DNA of 64,000 nt from CAYYKK01 sp046351395 (GTDB lineage Bacteria; Myxococcota_A; Polyangia; Polyangiales; Polyangiaceae), in the NCBI GenBank assembly GCA_046351395.1, contig JAXLYP010000002.1, positions 1 through 64,000 on the forward strand, in the 5' to 3' direction. Both the position numbers and the translations under genes were made by a program. Under the pieces are notes generated by a model. It had not been told where the DNA came from. It did no database searches and worked only from the letters and a program-made list of their open reading frames with translations. Of the stretch, positions 51,039 to 59,698 are shown piece after piece; positions within the stretch are counted from its first letter, which is position 1; every line of letters starts with the position of its first letter.

Positions 51039-54000
51039 ATGTCGAAGCCGAAGTACTGGTTGGTGGGTGCGCAGGCCGCGATGATGGGAATCGCGGTCAT
51101 CGGAGGGTGTGCGGTCGGCGAGGAGGACGATGAGCAGGCCGTCGAGGCGATCGGCGGGAACAGCCTGAAGCAGCAGGTGCGCACGCTCGCCGCCGCGCAC
51201 GGCGTGACGCCCATTCCTCCGGCGCCCGCTGTCAGCGACGCGCTCTACAACCTCGGACAGGCGCTCGCCTTCGACAAGATTCTGAGCGGCAACAAGAACA
51301 TCTCGTGCATGACGTGCCACCACCCGACCCTGGGCTCGGACGACAACCGTTCGCTCGCGCTCGGCGAGGGGGGGCTCGGTCTCGGTCGCGACCGCGTCGG
51401 CGGTGGCGTCATTCCCCGCAACGCGCAGGCGCTCTTCAACCTCGACACGCTCGGCTCGATGTTCTGGGACCAGCGGGTGCGGCCCAATGGCGCGGGCGGG
51501 TTCATCACGCCGGCCAACAGCCTCCTCACGCCGGAGATGGTCGCGACGTTCGACTTCGGCGTCGTGTCGGCGCAGGCGATGTTCCCGGTGCTCTCGCGCG
51601 ACGAGATGCGCGGGCAGCGACTCACCAACGCGCCGAACACGAACGAGCTCGCCCCCGAGTACAATCACGCTCAAATCTGGGCCCTCCTGATGGCGCGGCT
51701 CGGCGCGATCCCGGAGTACGTGACGATGTTCGAGGCGGCGTACCCGGGCACCCCGTTCGCGAACATGACCTTCGCCCACGCCGCCAACGCGATCGCGGGC
51801 TTCGAGATTCGCGGGTTCGCGGCGCGGAACAGCCCCTGGGAGCGGTTCTTGAGCGGCGACGACGGCGCGCTGAGTACCCGAGAGCTGCGCGGCGCGCGTG
51901 ACTTCTTCAACGAAGGCTGCGCGAACTGCCACTCGGGGCCGTCCTTCAGCGACGACTTGGCCCACGACACGGCGCTCGCGCAGTTCGGTTCGGGCAAAGG
52001 CCACGGCCCGACGATGGGCCACACGAACACCGTGAACGACGACTTCGGTCGGGGCGGAGCGACGAACATCTTCGGCATCGGGTCGCTCAGCGACAAGCCC
52101 GAGGCCCGATACGCGTTCCGCACTCCTCCGCTCACGAACGTCGAGCTCACGGGTCCCTGGGGCCACGACGGCCAGTTCACGAACCTCGGTCGCTTCGTCG
52201 AGCACTACAAGAACCCCGAAGACGCCCTGCGGAAGTACGACATGGCGAAGGAGATCCACTCGTCGGAGTTCTTCCTCCTGGACATGCGCCTCCACAACGA
52301 AGAGGAGGTCATCAGCCACATGGATCCGCTCACGCAGGTCAACGTGCCGAACACGCAAGACATGGTGGCCTTCCTCGACAGCCTGACGGATCCCGCGTCG
52401 CGGCACCTCGACCACCTCGTTCCCGCGCGCGTACCGAGCGGTCTTCCCGTTTCGGACGGGGTGGCCCCGCACATCCCCGGCGCCGCGGATGGCTCGATCG
52501 CGATGGTCGATCTCGACACGACCTGCACGACGACCGGCCTCGAGAGCTACCACCGCGCCCCCTCCCCGCGAAACGCGATCGCGGAGCAGAAGCAGCAACA
52601 ATCGCTGACGACGCCGATGGTGTTCTTCGACATCTTCGACACGCCGCTTCGTCCGCGGGGCATGCCGGGCATCGCCGTGTTCGACTATGACAAGGACGGG
52701 GACGAAGACTTGTTCGTGTCCAACGGACCGGGCGGGGGCAATGCGCTCTTCACGAACCAACTGTCCCAGACAGGACAAGTGCGCTTCGTGGATCGCGCCG
52801 CCGAGGCGGGGGTGCGCGCGCTCGACACAGACAATTCCGGCGTCTGCTACGGCGACATCGACAACGACGGTGACGACGACATGTTCGTGGTGGCGGACAT
52901 GGGCCGCTCCCACTTCTACCTCAACAACGGCAACGGGACGTTCGCGGACATCAGCGCGACCAGCGGGGCTGTGATCGACGGCATCGGTGGTACGTCGTGC
53001 GCCTTCGGCGACATCAACGGAGACGGCCTCCTCGACCTCGCGATCGCGCGTGCCTGGCACCAGAACGATCTCCACGCGTGCTTCACCGATCCGTTCGGCG
53101 CCGGCATCCAGCCGAATGAGCTCTACGTGAACCAGGGGGGCGGACACTTCGCCGACGTCTCGACCACGAGCGGCATCCGCAACCTCGGCGGCCTGCCTCC
53201 GTGGGCGGCCGGCGCGCCGACCATCACCTGGTCGATCAGCTTGGTCGACTACGACGCGGATGGCGACGTGGACATTCTGACGGCGGACGACCAGTGCGGC
53301 CTGCCGAACGCGAACCTGGGCGGCGTGAGCCGCGGGTTCCTCCAGATCTTCAACAACGACGGCACCGGGAACTTTACGAACAAGACGGTCGAAGCGGGGA
53401 CGAACCACCCGTCGGCGTGGATGGGCCTCAGCTTCGGTGACTTCAACTCCGACGGCTACCTCGACTTCTTCTCCCCGTCGTTCGGCGACTGGGGCAAGCT
53501 GTTCGGTGGCGCGCCGGTCATCCTCGGCGACGAGACGTCGCGCTGGTACCTCGGCGGGCCGGGCGGAACGTTCACCTACCCCGGCGTGGGCGATCTCCAG
53601 CGCATGCCGTTCGGCTGGGGTACGGTGGCGCGCGACTTCGACAACGACGGAGACACGGACCTCTCGTTCCACGGCGGGATGGACCTCTGGTTCATGATCG
53701 ACCGGTCGAACCCGGGGACGATGCTCTTGAACGACGGTGACGCCCATTTCGGCTTCGATCGAAGCGCGTTCCCGTCCAACCACTCCCGACGCAACGACTC
53801 GGGCGTCGCCGCGGCCGACCTCAACCACGACGGCTTCACCGACATCATCACGGTGTCGGACATCGACCTCCCGAACGACAACCCGCTCCACAGCTACGGC
53901 GCGGACGACAACGAGGTCTTCTTCTTCTCGATCTTCGATCAGAGCGCGTACTACGCGCCCGTGTTCGAGGCGCAGCGCTTCCCGGATCCCGCGAACAAGC

Positions 54001-54521
54001 TCGAGCAGCTCTGGAAGTGGAACCCGGAGCGCGTCTTCCCGGACGGGACGGTCCGCGTCGAGATGAACACCGCGAACAACAAGAACCGCTGGGCGTCGGT
54101 TCGCCTCGCGGGCGCGGCCGGCGTGACGACGCGCGGCACCGTGAACCGGGACGCGATCGGCGCGATGCTGACGTTCACCCCGGAGGGCGGGAAGTCCGTG
54201 ATGGCGCCCGTGCTCGGCGGGTCGTCGCACCTCTCGCAGGACAGCCTGACCCAGGGCTTCGGCCTCGGGAAGAAGAAGCGCGGCCGCCTCGAGATCCTGT
54301 GGCCGGGCGGCAACCGGACGCGCCTCGACGACGTTCGGCACGGCGAGAGCCTCGTCGTCCCCGAGCTGGGTTGCTCGTACACGACGACCGACGCGCGGCC
54401 GGTCTACAAGGCGTGCGTCGAGGGGTCACTGAACGAGCTCGTTCAGGCGGGCTGGATCTCGAACTCCTTCTCGAGCCGACTCCGCAAAAGTGCACTCGAT
54501 GCGTACGACGACCTCCACTGA
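51039..54521 (+). CDS. Di-heme cytochrome c peroxidase fused to FG-GAP/VCBS repeats and ASPIC/UnbV domain
   Basis: A 1,160-residue protein from ATG 51039, with a good ribosome-binding site (GGGAGGGG) and a lipoprotein signal (MMGIAVIGGCAV); an ATG at 51006 is in frame. Residues ~50-470 are a MauG/CcpA-like di-heme peroxidase with heme-binding CMTCH and CANCH. Residues ~530-1000 contain at least seven calcium-type loops (YDKDGDEDLF, IDNDGDDDMF, INGDGLLDLA, YDADGDVDIL, FNSDGYLDFF, FDNDGDTDLS, LNHDGFTDII) of a VCBS/FG-GAP propeller. The C-terminal ~150 residues resemble ASPIC/UnbV (RDAIGAMLTF, SSHLSQDSLTQGFGLG). These parts are usually separate proteins. Location periplasm or surface; it could reduce peroxide or oxidise a protein bound to the propeller. 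Confidence 0.92.
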   Translation: MSKPKYWLVGAQAAMMGIAVIGGCAVGEEDDEQAVEAIGGNSLKQQVRTLAAAHGVTPIPPAPAVSDALYNLGQALAFDKILSGNKNISCMTCHHPTLGSDDNRSLALGEGGLGLGRDRVGGGVIPRNAQALFNLDTLGSMFWDQRVRPNGAGGFITPANSLLTPEMVATFDFGVVSAQAMFPVLSRDEMRGQRLTNAPNTNELAPEYNHAQIWALLMARLGAIPEYVTMFEAAYPGTPFANMTFAHAANAIAGFEIRGFAARNSPWERFLSGDDGALSTRELRGARDFFNEGCANCHSGPSFSDDLAHDTALAQFGSGKGHGPTMGHTNTVNDDFGRGGATNIFGIGSLSDKPEARYAFRTPPLTNVELTGPWGHDGQFTNLGRFVEHYKNPEDALRKYDMAKEIHSSEFFLLDMRLHNEEEVISHMDPLTQVNVPNTQDMVAFLDSLTDPASRHLDHLVPARVPSGLPVSDGVAPHIPGAADGSIAMVDLDTTCTTTGLESYHRAPSPRNAIAEQKQQQSLTTPMVFFDIFDTPLRPRGMPGIAVFDYDKDGDEDLFVSNGPGGGNALFTNQLSQTGQVRFVDRAAEAGVRALDTDNSGVCYGDIDNDGDDDMFVVADMGRSHFYLNNGNGTFADISATSGAVIDGIGGTSCAFGDINGDGLLDLAIARAWHQNDLHACFTDPFGAGIQPNELYVNQGGGHFADVSTTSGIRNLGGLPPWAAGAPTITWSISLVDYDADGDVDILTADDQCGLPNANLGGVSRGFLQIFNNDGTGNFTNKTVEAGTNHPSAWMGLSFGDFNSDGYLDFFSPSFGDWGKLFGGAPVILGDETSRWYLGGPGGTFTYPGVGDLQRMPFGWGTVARDFDNDGDTDLSFHGGMDLWFMIDRSNPGTMLLNDGDAHFGFDRSAFPSNHSRRNDSGVAAADLNHDGFTDIITVSDIDLPNDNPLHSYGADDNEVFFFSIFDQSAYYAPVFEAQRFPDPANKLEQLWKWNPERVFPDGTVRVEMNTANNKNRWASVRLAGAAGVTTRGTVNRDAIGAMLTFTPEGGKSVMAPVLGGSSHLSQDSLTQGFGLGKKKRGRLEILWPGGNRTRLDDVRHGESLVVPELGCSYTTTDARPVYKACVEGSLNELVQAGWISNSFSSRLRKSALDAYDDLH

Positions 54522-54550
54522 AGTAGCCGGGTCGTGGTAGGCGTGAGCTA

Positions 54551-55039
54551 ATGAAGGTTGAGGCGATCGACCACGACCACGCCATCGGAACGTCGGAAGG
54601 GCTCCTGCTCTGTGTCTGGCGCATGCGGACGACCGCGGAGGCGATCACCGAGCTCAATCGGATCCTCACCCGGCTCATCGCGCGGAGCCCGGACCGAATC
54701 GTGATGCTCACGGTCGTCGAGAGCGGCGCGGACATGCCGGACGCTCCGGTGCGGAATGCCCTGGCGGAGCTCTTCCACCGAGTCGCGCCGTCGGTGATCG
54801 CATCGGCGCTCGTCTTCGAGGGCACGGGCTTCAAGGCCGCGACGGTGCGGGCGCTGACGACGACGCTCAACATGGTGACGAGGCAGCCCTTCCCGCACAA
54901 GGTGTTCGCGACCGTCGCGGAGGCGAGCGCGTGGCTCGCCCCGCCGACGGCGGGGCGGCTGTTGGCCTCCCAGATCGCAAGTGAGCTCGCAGGTGTGCGC
55001 GCGGCGCTCGACGCGCGAGGTCAGGCGGCGCGGCTCTGA
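54551..55039 (+). CDS. STAS/SpoIIAA-like small cytosolic protein
   Basis: A 162-residue protein from ATG 54551. The sequence has a central MLTVVESGADMP strand, a helix NALAELFHRVAPSVIASALVFEG and a further VRALTTTLNMVTRQPFPHKVFATVAEASAWLAP. This beta-alpha pattern resembles the STAS/SpoIIAA-like proteins common in myxobacteria, many of which have no assigned function. No signal peptide. It follows the peroxidase fusion by 29 bp and might be co-transcribed. The family assignment is from pattern only. Confidence 0.7.
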   Translation: MKVEAIDHDHAIGTSEGLLLCVWRMRTTAEAITELNRILTRLIARSPDRIVMLTVVESGADMPDAPVRNALAELFHRVAPSVIASALVFEGTGFKAATVRALTTTLNMVTRQPFPHKVFATVAEASAWLAPPTAGRLLASQIASELAGVRAALDARGQAARL

Positions 55040-55148
55040 GGCAGAGGCGGACGCGGACGCCGACGATCGTGGTCCGCGCGGCACAAGATGGGGCAGGAGC
55101 CGCCGAAGGCCGCTCGGTCCTAGCCTCGAGAGCGAATCATCAACCTCT

Positions 55149-56033
55149 CTATTTGCAGGCCAGCTCGGCCTGATCCGTGCCGGCGACCTTCTTGACGTCG
55201 CACCCCTTCGGGCATGCGCGATCGACGGCGAAGCGCTGGGCGGTGCACGTGAGGAACGACTTCTTGTCCGAGGAGCAGGCCACGCGCTTCGCGTCGAAGC
55301 ACGGATCTCCGACGTCGGCCACGTGGTCGTCGCACGAGAGGGTGTAGCCCCCCGACTTCGGCGTGAGCGTGCAACCATCGGGGCCCTTGCACGTGGACGT
55401 GATGGCGAATTTGCCCGCCTGGCACCGGAGCTGTCGGTGGTGATCGGTCGAGCACGCGCTGTCATCTCCGCTGCACGGGTCGTCCGCGTCGGCGAGCGTC
55501 GTGTCACAGGAGATGCTGTCCCCGCCCGCGTCGACGCGGCAGCCGTTCGGCCCTTTGCAGGTCATCGCCACCTCCATGCGCTCGTCCTTGCCGCACGTGA
55601 GCTCTCTGGTCTTGTCGGTCGAGCACGCCGCCTTTCTCCCCTCGCATCGATCTCCGAGCGCGGCGACCGGACTCGGCGGAGGGGCGGGCTCCACCTTCAC
55701 GACCTTGCCCGTGCTCTGCGTGCCTGGCCGCGGGGCCTTCGCGGTCCCGGCGACCACGAAGAGGACGGCGACGACGGCGCCAATCGCGGCGACGGCCCCG
55801 ACCGCGAGCCCGATCCAAGCGCCCGTGCGCGGCGGCGCGGCCCACGGCGCGACGACGACGACCTGCGCCGGCGCTGGCACTGGAACCGGGCGAAAGCGTC
55901 GCCAGAGGTGCTCGGGGACGAGCGTCTGCGCGTTGCAATATCGACAGGTCGGCGTTTGTGTCGAGCCGTCGATGGGGAGCGCAGCGCCGCATTTCACGCA
56001 CTGGAGCTCGATGGATGGGGTGGAGGAGGACAT
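55149..56033 (-). CDS. Zinc-ribbon membrane protein with three Cys-rich outer repeats
   Basis: A 294-residue protein from ATG 56033. Residues ~12-34 form a zinc ribbon, CVKCG-N16-CRYC. A Pro/Val-rich linker and one transmembrane helix (IGLAVGAVAAIGAVVAVLFVV, about 74-94) follow. The outer part has three repeats of ~50 residues, each on the plan DxC-N6-ACS(T/S)D-N5-LTC-N9-C..G-C (GDRCEGRKAACSTD; DDPCSGDDSACSTD; GDPCFDAKRVACSSD). Each carries five to six Cys, so disulfides are expected. No enzyme motif is seen. The design (cytosolic ribbon, one helix, repeated Cys module outside) suggests a sensor or surface protein. A 200-bp gap precedes it. Confidence 0.8.
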   Translation of the reverse strand: MSSSTPSIELQCVKCGAALPIDGSTQTPTCRYCNAQTLVPEHLWRRFRPVPVPAPAQVVVVAPWAAPPRTGAWIGLAVGAVAAIGAVVAVLFVVAGTAKAPRPGTQSTGKVVKVEPAPPPSPVAALGDRCEGRKAACSTDKTRELTCGKDERMEVAMTCKGPNGCRVDAGGDSISCDTTLADADDPCSGDDSACSTDHHRQLRCQAGKFAITSTCKGPDGCTLTPKSGGYTLSCDDHVADVGDPCFDAKRVACSSDKKSFLTCTAQRFAVDRACPKGCDVKKVAGTDQAELACK

Positions 56034-56233
56034 GACCAGGCGGCGCGCTCAGACGGGAAATTCCGCGGCAGGAGCCGCGGCGAAATCGAGCGCCTTCGGC
56101 GCGCTCATGGAATTCGCTCGGCGCGCGAGCGTACCACGCGCCTCGGCGGGTCGCGCCGCGGAGGCACCGGAGGATGCATGGCTTTGGGGCATCTACGGCT
56201 GGAGCGCAGCGGCCGCGAGAGGGCGGACCCGCC

Positions 56234-57280
56234 TCAGGGCCGGATGGCCCCGGGCGCGTACCAGCTGAGATCGTTCGGGCGGTGGAACGCGAGGAGCGAG
56301 ATGCTGATGCTCGGCTCGAGCGCGAGCACCTCGTGCCACGTTCCAGCGGGGAGGAACAGCGCGTCGCCCGGCCCGAGCTCGAGGCGCGACACGCGCACGC
56401 CCGCGAGCTCGGGGTGGCGGCCGGACTCGATGTCTTCGGCCGTCGCGGCTGCATAGAAGTCCCTCGCGCCGTGGAGCAGGGCCGTCTCGAAGGGCGAGAT
56501 CAACCAGAAGCGCTTTCGACCCCACATCTGACAGAAGAGTAGATTGGTGGTGTCGTGGTGCAGCGGCGTGTGCGTCCCCGCGGGGCCGACCCAGAGCGAC
56601 GTGGCCACGGGCAGCCTCGCCAGGTCGAACATGTCCGCGGGCGGCCGCACGTCATCGAGCAGGGGCCGCAGCGCGGGGTTCTGTAGGCCCGCATTGTGGG
56701 CTACGAGGTAGGTGTCGTTCGACGCGCCCCCCGCGATGCGGTCGAGATACTCGCCGAATCGGACATTCCGTCGGTGGGCTTCGAAGTTGCGGTCGCGTTC
56801 GGGATCGGCCTCGCGGTCGGCCATCACCTCGACCTCGGCCTCGCCGAAGCGCGCGCGCAGATCGTCGAGCGACCAGCGCCCCAGCGCGGGCCAATGACGG
56901 GTGAACTCCGTGAGGATCAGCGGCCGACCCGCGGCGAAGTAGTCGCGGTAGAAGCTCTCGGCGTCGATGCTCGGCCGCCGATCGATGTCCTCGGATCCCG
57001 CCTGGTGCGTGCGTCGGAGGCGGCAGAGCAACTCCAAGCGGCGGACCGCGGCGGCCTTCTCGCGCGCGGCGCCGAGCGCTGGTGAACCCACGATCGCGCT
57101 GACCTCGCGGTGCGCGAGGTCGATCGGGACGCCACCCTGGACGAGCGTCGAGACGAGCGACGGCGGGGCGACGCCGTCGAGTGCGTTGTCGACAATCCAC
57201 TTCCGAAACTCGTCGGACAGCGTGAGCTCGGCGCAGCTCTTCGCGGCGAGGCGACGCGTGCGGAAGCGCGACGAGCTCAT
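56234..57280 (-). CDS. JmjC/cupin-8-type 2-oxoglutarate/Fe(II) dioxygenase
   Basis: A 348-residue protein from ATG 57280. The first ~110 residues are helical (KSCAELTLSDEFRKWIVDNAL...) and may be a dimerisation or substrate part. The cupin begins at RRPSIDAESFYRDYFAAGRPLILTEFTRHWPAL. The metal triad is HHD (THTPLHHDTTNLL) and the later His in PAGTWHEV; the RKRFWLISPF strand fits the JmjC/FIH pattern. Members hydroxylate protein side chains, or act on RNA. It begins 6 bp after the stop of the PPQV-repeat lipoprotein gene, which makes that protein a candidate partner or substrate, although a cytosolic dioxygenase would have to act before export. Confidence 0.88.
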   Translation of the reverse strand: MSSSRFRTRRLAAKSCAELTLSDEFRKWIVDNALDGVAPPSLVSTLVQGGVPIDLAHREVSAIVGSPALGAAREKAAAVRRLELLCRLRRTHQAGSEDIDRRPSIDAESFYRDYFAAGRPLILTEFTRHWPALGRWSLDDLRARFGEAEVEVMADREADPERDRNFEAHRRNVRFGEYLDRIAGGASNDTYLVAHNAGLQNPALRPLLDDVRPPADMFDLARLPVATSLWVGPAGTHTPLHHDTTNLLFCQMWGRKRFWLISPFETALLHGARDFYAAATAEDIESGRHPELAGVRVSRLELGPGDALFLPAGTWHEVLALEPSISISLLAFHRPNDLSWYAPGAIRP

Positions 57281-57286
57281 CTCCGC

Positions 57287-57679
57287 TCAATAGGGGCCGC
57301 GCTCGTCGTCCGGGGGCACCTGTGGCGGGAGCGGCTTCTGGGGTGGTGGGGCCACCTGGGGCGGTTGCGGTGGCACCTGCGGCGGGACGACCTGCGGTGG
57401 TTGTGGAGGCACCTGCGGTGGGACCTGGGGCGGCGGAGCCACCTGAGGCGGCACGACTTGGGGAGGTTGAGGCGCCACTTGCGGCGGCTGGACCTGAGGA
57501 GGTTGAGGCACCTGCGGCGGGACAGGTCCGCCGCCGCAACCCACGAGGCTCGCGGTGCTCATCGCGACGACCGCGGCACCGCGAAACGCGAACGCGGGCC
57601 CTCGCGGCAGCGCAGTCGGCAGCGGGCCGGCAACGTCCGGGGAAGACACTGCGCGTCGCGTGCGGGTGGGCCTCGTCAT
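57287..57679 (-). CDS. Pro-rich lipoprotein with PPQV repeats
   Basis: A 130-residue protein from ATG 57679. A basic N-terminus and hydrophobic stretch end in STASLVGCGGG, a lipobox. The mature protein is almost entirely Pro, Gln and Val in units of PPQV, PQPPQV and PPPQ, about 15 of them, and ends in PPDDERGPY. Such a chain should form an extended polyproline-II rod, perhaps a periplasmic spacer. The DNA is a degenerate tandem repeat over 57310-57530. It is the first gene of a two-gene unit with the dioxygenase. I know no family for it. Confidence 0.75.
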   Translation of the reverse strand: MTRPTRTRRAVSSPDVAGPLPTALPRGPAFAFRGAAVVAMSTASLVGCGGGPVPPQVPQPPQVQPPQVAPQPPQVVPPQVAPPPQVPPQVPPQPPQVVPPQVPPQPPQVAPPPQKPLPPQVPPDDERGPY

Positions 57680-57802
57680 CGACGCACGGTATCACGACGC
57701 GAGCGCGGGTACGACGACCCCACGCGCGGAGCGGTCTCTGCGCGCCCCACGCGCGCGAGACAGACTGTTCGAGCGCCCGGGCTCTCATGCTCCTCCGATG
57801 AT

Positions 57803-58306
57803 TCAGGGCGCGCCGCGCTTCTCGCAGGAGGTCGCGTCCTTGACGAAGCCGTTCGAGGTGTCTCGTTGGCGCTCGAACTCGCAGTTCTCGTTCGTCGCGG
57901 TGCACACGAGCTCGGGCTTCCCCATGCGCGTGAGGTCGTAGCAGAACGCCTCCGGGAGGGTGGTGCATTGCTCGTCGACCATCGAGTACCCGGGGTTCGC
58001 CTTTTGGACGGCGAGCGTTCGCGCGCAGTGCGCCTCGTCCGCGTAGCAGACCGAGTTCGTCCACTTCGAGCCGTCCGACTTCGTGCCGCCGTACCGTACG
58101 CAGTACCAGACATGGCGCGCTTCGTTCGGTGATGGGGTGGGCGCGGGCGCCGACGTGTCTGCGGACGCCACCGGCGGAGCGTCGACCTGCGCCGTTTCAG
58201 GCGTCGAGGCGGCCGCGGCGGTGTCGTGGGGGGTCGAGGCGCAGCCCGCGTCGAGCAGCGCGACGAACGTCACCACGGCGCGGATCGACCTCGCAAGACC
58301 AGTCAT
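57803..58306 (-). CDS. Small Cys-containing lipoprotein, unknown function
   Basis: A 167-residue protein. ATG 58306 is preferred over ATG 58342 because the signal peptide starts there (AVVTFVALLDAGCAST). An Ala/Pro/Thr linker of ~40 residues is followed by a domain with six Cys (VWYCVRYGG, SVCYADEAHCAR, DEQCTTL, AFCYDL, LVCTATNENC), most likely three disulfides. The pattern resembles small secreted myxobacterial proteins without known role. It is transcribed away from the divergent small secreted protein at 58434, with a 127-bp gap. Confidence 0.72.
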   Translation of the reverse strand: MTGLARSIRAVVTFVALLDAGCASTPHDTAAAASTPETAQVDAPPVASADTSAPAPTPSPNEARHVWYCVRYGGTKSDGSKWTNSVCYADEAHCARTLAVQKANPGYSMVDEQCTTLPEAFCYDLTRMGKPELVCTATNENCEFERQRDTSNGFVKDATSCEKRGAP

Positions 58307-58433
58307 CGGGTGCGTGTATCCGAGCCGCGCAGCACCGGTCAAGGCACGCCATCACGCGAGAAGAGCGGAGGAGCGCGCGCCTGTTGGGGAGTCGACGGTG
58401 TCGAGTGGAATGCGCGTTGCGAGTGGGGCGCGC

Positions 58434-58994
58434 ATGAACATGATGCGGAAAGGATTGCTCATCGCGGGGATCGTGCTGGCTGGGGAAGGTTGCTCCTACG
58501 GTGTCCGTGGCGGCGTCGCGGGGTTTGCAAACACGGCGGGCCCCATCGCCGTCGACGCCGACGTCGCGGGTGGGATCGGCCTCGGCGACGACGGCTCCAG
58601 CTACAACGGCTTCCACATGACGGGCGAAGTCGCGGTCGGGTACGACGCCGCTGGGCAGGCGCTCCACGTCGCCACGCTCATCGGCATCGAGGGCTTCCGC
58701 CAGCCGACGGACTCCTCGTCGCCGCTCGGGTTCCGCGCGGGCGCGGCGGGCGGCATCGACGCCGGGCGCGACGATGGGACGATGAGCGCGCTCGTGCTCG
58801 CGACGGGCGGCGGCCGATACCGGCTCGGCGACAGCGGGCACACCGTCACGTTCTTCGACTTCGGCGGCGCGCTCGGAGGCGGGATTGGGATCGATGGGGC
58901 GAACGGGAAGGAAGGCGAGTCGGGGTTCGTCGGGATGCTGACGCTCGGGTTCGGTGTCCTCCACGTAGACCATTGGGACATGCGCTTCCGCTGA
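58434..58994 (+). CDS. Small lipoprotein or outer-membrane protein, Gly-rich
   Basis: A 186-residue protein. ATG 58434 begins a lipoprotein signal (MNMMRKGLLIAGIVLAGEGCSYG); in-frame ATG 58410 is possible. The mature part is Gly-rich and alternates short hydrophobic strands (AVDADVAGGIGLGDD; HMTGEVAVGYDAAG; LHVATLIGIEGFRQ; TVTFFDFGGALGGGIGIDG), suggesting a small beta-barrel or a strand-rich lipoprotein. Its end (LHVDHWDMRFR) has an aromatic residue near the C-terminus. No family recognised. It precedes the ECF sigma factor by 170 bp on the same strand. Confidence 0.7.
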   Translation: MNMMRKGLLIAGIVLAGEGCSYGVRGGVAGFANTAGPIAVDADVAGGIGLGDDGSSYNGFHMTGEVAVGYDAAGQALHVATLIGIEGFRQPTDSSSPLGFRAGAAGGIDAGRDDGTMSALVLATGGGRYRLGDSGHTVTFFDFGGALGGGIGIDGANGKEGESGFVGMLTLGFGVLHVDHWDMRFR

Positions 58995-59128
58995 CCACCG
59001 CGCGCCCCGGATCGTTGCCTCGCCCGGGCCCCGCGTGGACCGCTCATGGGCCCGTCCTCCGCAGGCGTGTTTGCCCGCACGCAGATCGGCGGTGCGCCTC
59101 GGCGCGAATCGCGGGCCCGCGTCGCCTC

Positions 59129-59157
59129 GTGTAAGGTTTTCGCCGCGCCGGGGACTA
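59129..59157 (+). promoter_or_regulatory. Possible ECF-type promoter before the sigma factor gene
   Basis: TGTAAGG (59129-59135) and GACTAC (59152-59157) are 16 bp apart, a spacing and style seen in promoters recognised by ECF sigma factors. They lie 8 bp upstream of the sigma factor ATG, which would leave little or no leader. Autoregulation is common for ECF genes. This is a weak, single-site match. Confidence 0.25.
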
Positions 59158-59164
59158 CCGGTAC

Positions 59165-59698
59165 ATGTCCTCGCGGATCGACGAGCTGACGATGGTGGAG
59201 AGCGCGCGGTTCGCCGTCCTCTTGGAGCAGTACGCGGGCGGACTGCGCCGCGTCGCGCGCGCGTACGCCCCGAGGACGGACGAGGCGGAGGATCTCTTTC
59301 AGGAGATCGCGCTGGCGCTGTTCCGTGCGCTTCCCTCGTTTCGAGGGGAGTGTGCCGAGCGCACGTTCGTGTTTCGCGTCGCTCACAACCGCGGGCTGAC
59401 GTTCGCGTCGCGCGGCCGTCGCCCGGATCGCGCGGGTGCGGACAGAGAGGCCGAGCCGGACGTCCCCTCCGACGCGCCGAGCCCCGAGGAGAGGCTCGAC
59501 GGGGAGCGCCGGCGGGACGCGCTGTGGAGCGCGATTCAGCGGCTCACACCTGGGGCGCGCGCGTGCGTGACGCTCGCGCTCGAGGGTCTGTCGCACGACG
59601 AAATCGCCGACGTCCTCGGCATCCAGACCAACGCGGTGGCGGTGCGACTGAGCCGCGCGCGGGACCAATTGAAGGCGCTCCTCGGAGGAACGACATGA
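59165..59698 (+). CDS. ECF-family RNA polymerase sigma factor
   Basis: A 177-residue protein from ATG 59165. Region 2 is clear: FAVLLEQYAGGLRRVARAYAPRTDEAEDLFQEIALALFRALPSFRGE...RTFVFRVAHNRG. Region 4 is LWSAIQRLTPGARACVTLALEGLSHDEIADVLGIQTNAVAVRLSRARDQLKALL. The linker between them is Arg/Glu/Pro-rich. Size and layout are typical. Its TGA overlaps the ATG of the next gene (ATGA), which encodes a membrane protein in the position where anti-sigma factors are usually found. Confidence 0.94.
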   Translation: MSSRIDELTMVESARFAVLLEQYAGGLRRVARAYAPRTDEAEDLFQEIALALFRALPSFRGECAERTFVFRVAHNRGLTFASRGRRPDRAGADREAEPDVPSDAPSPEERLDGERRRDALWSAIQRLTPGARACVTLALEGLSHDEIADVLGIQTNAVAVRLSRARDQLKALLGGTT

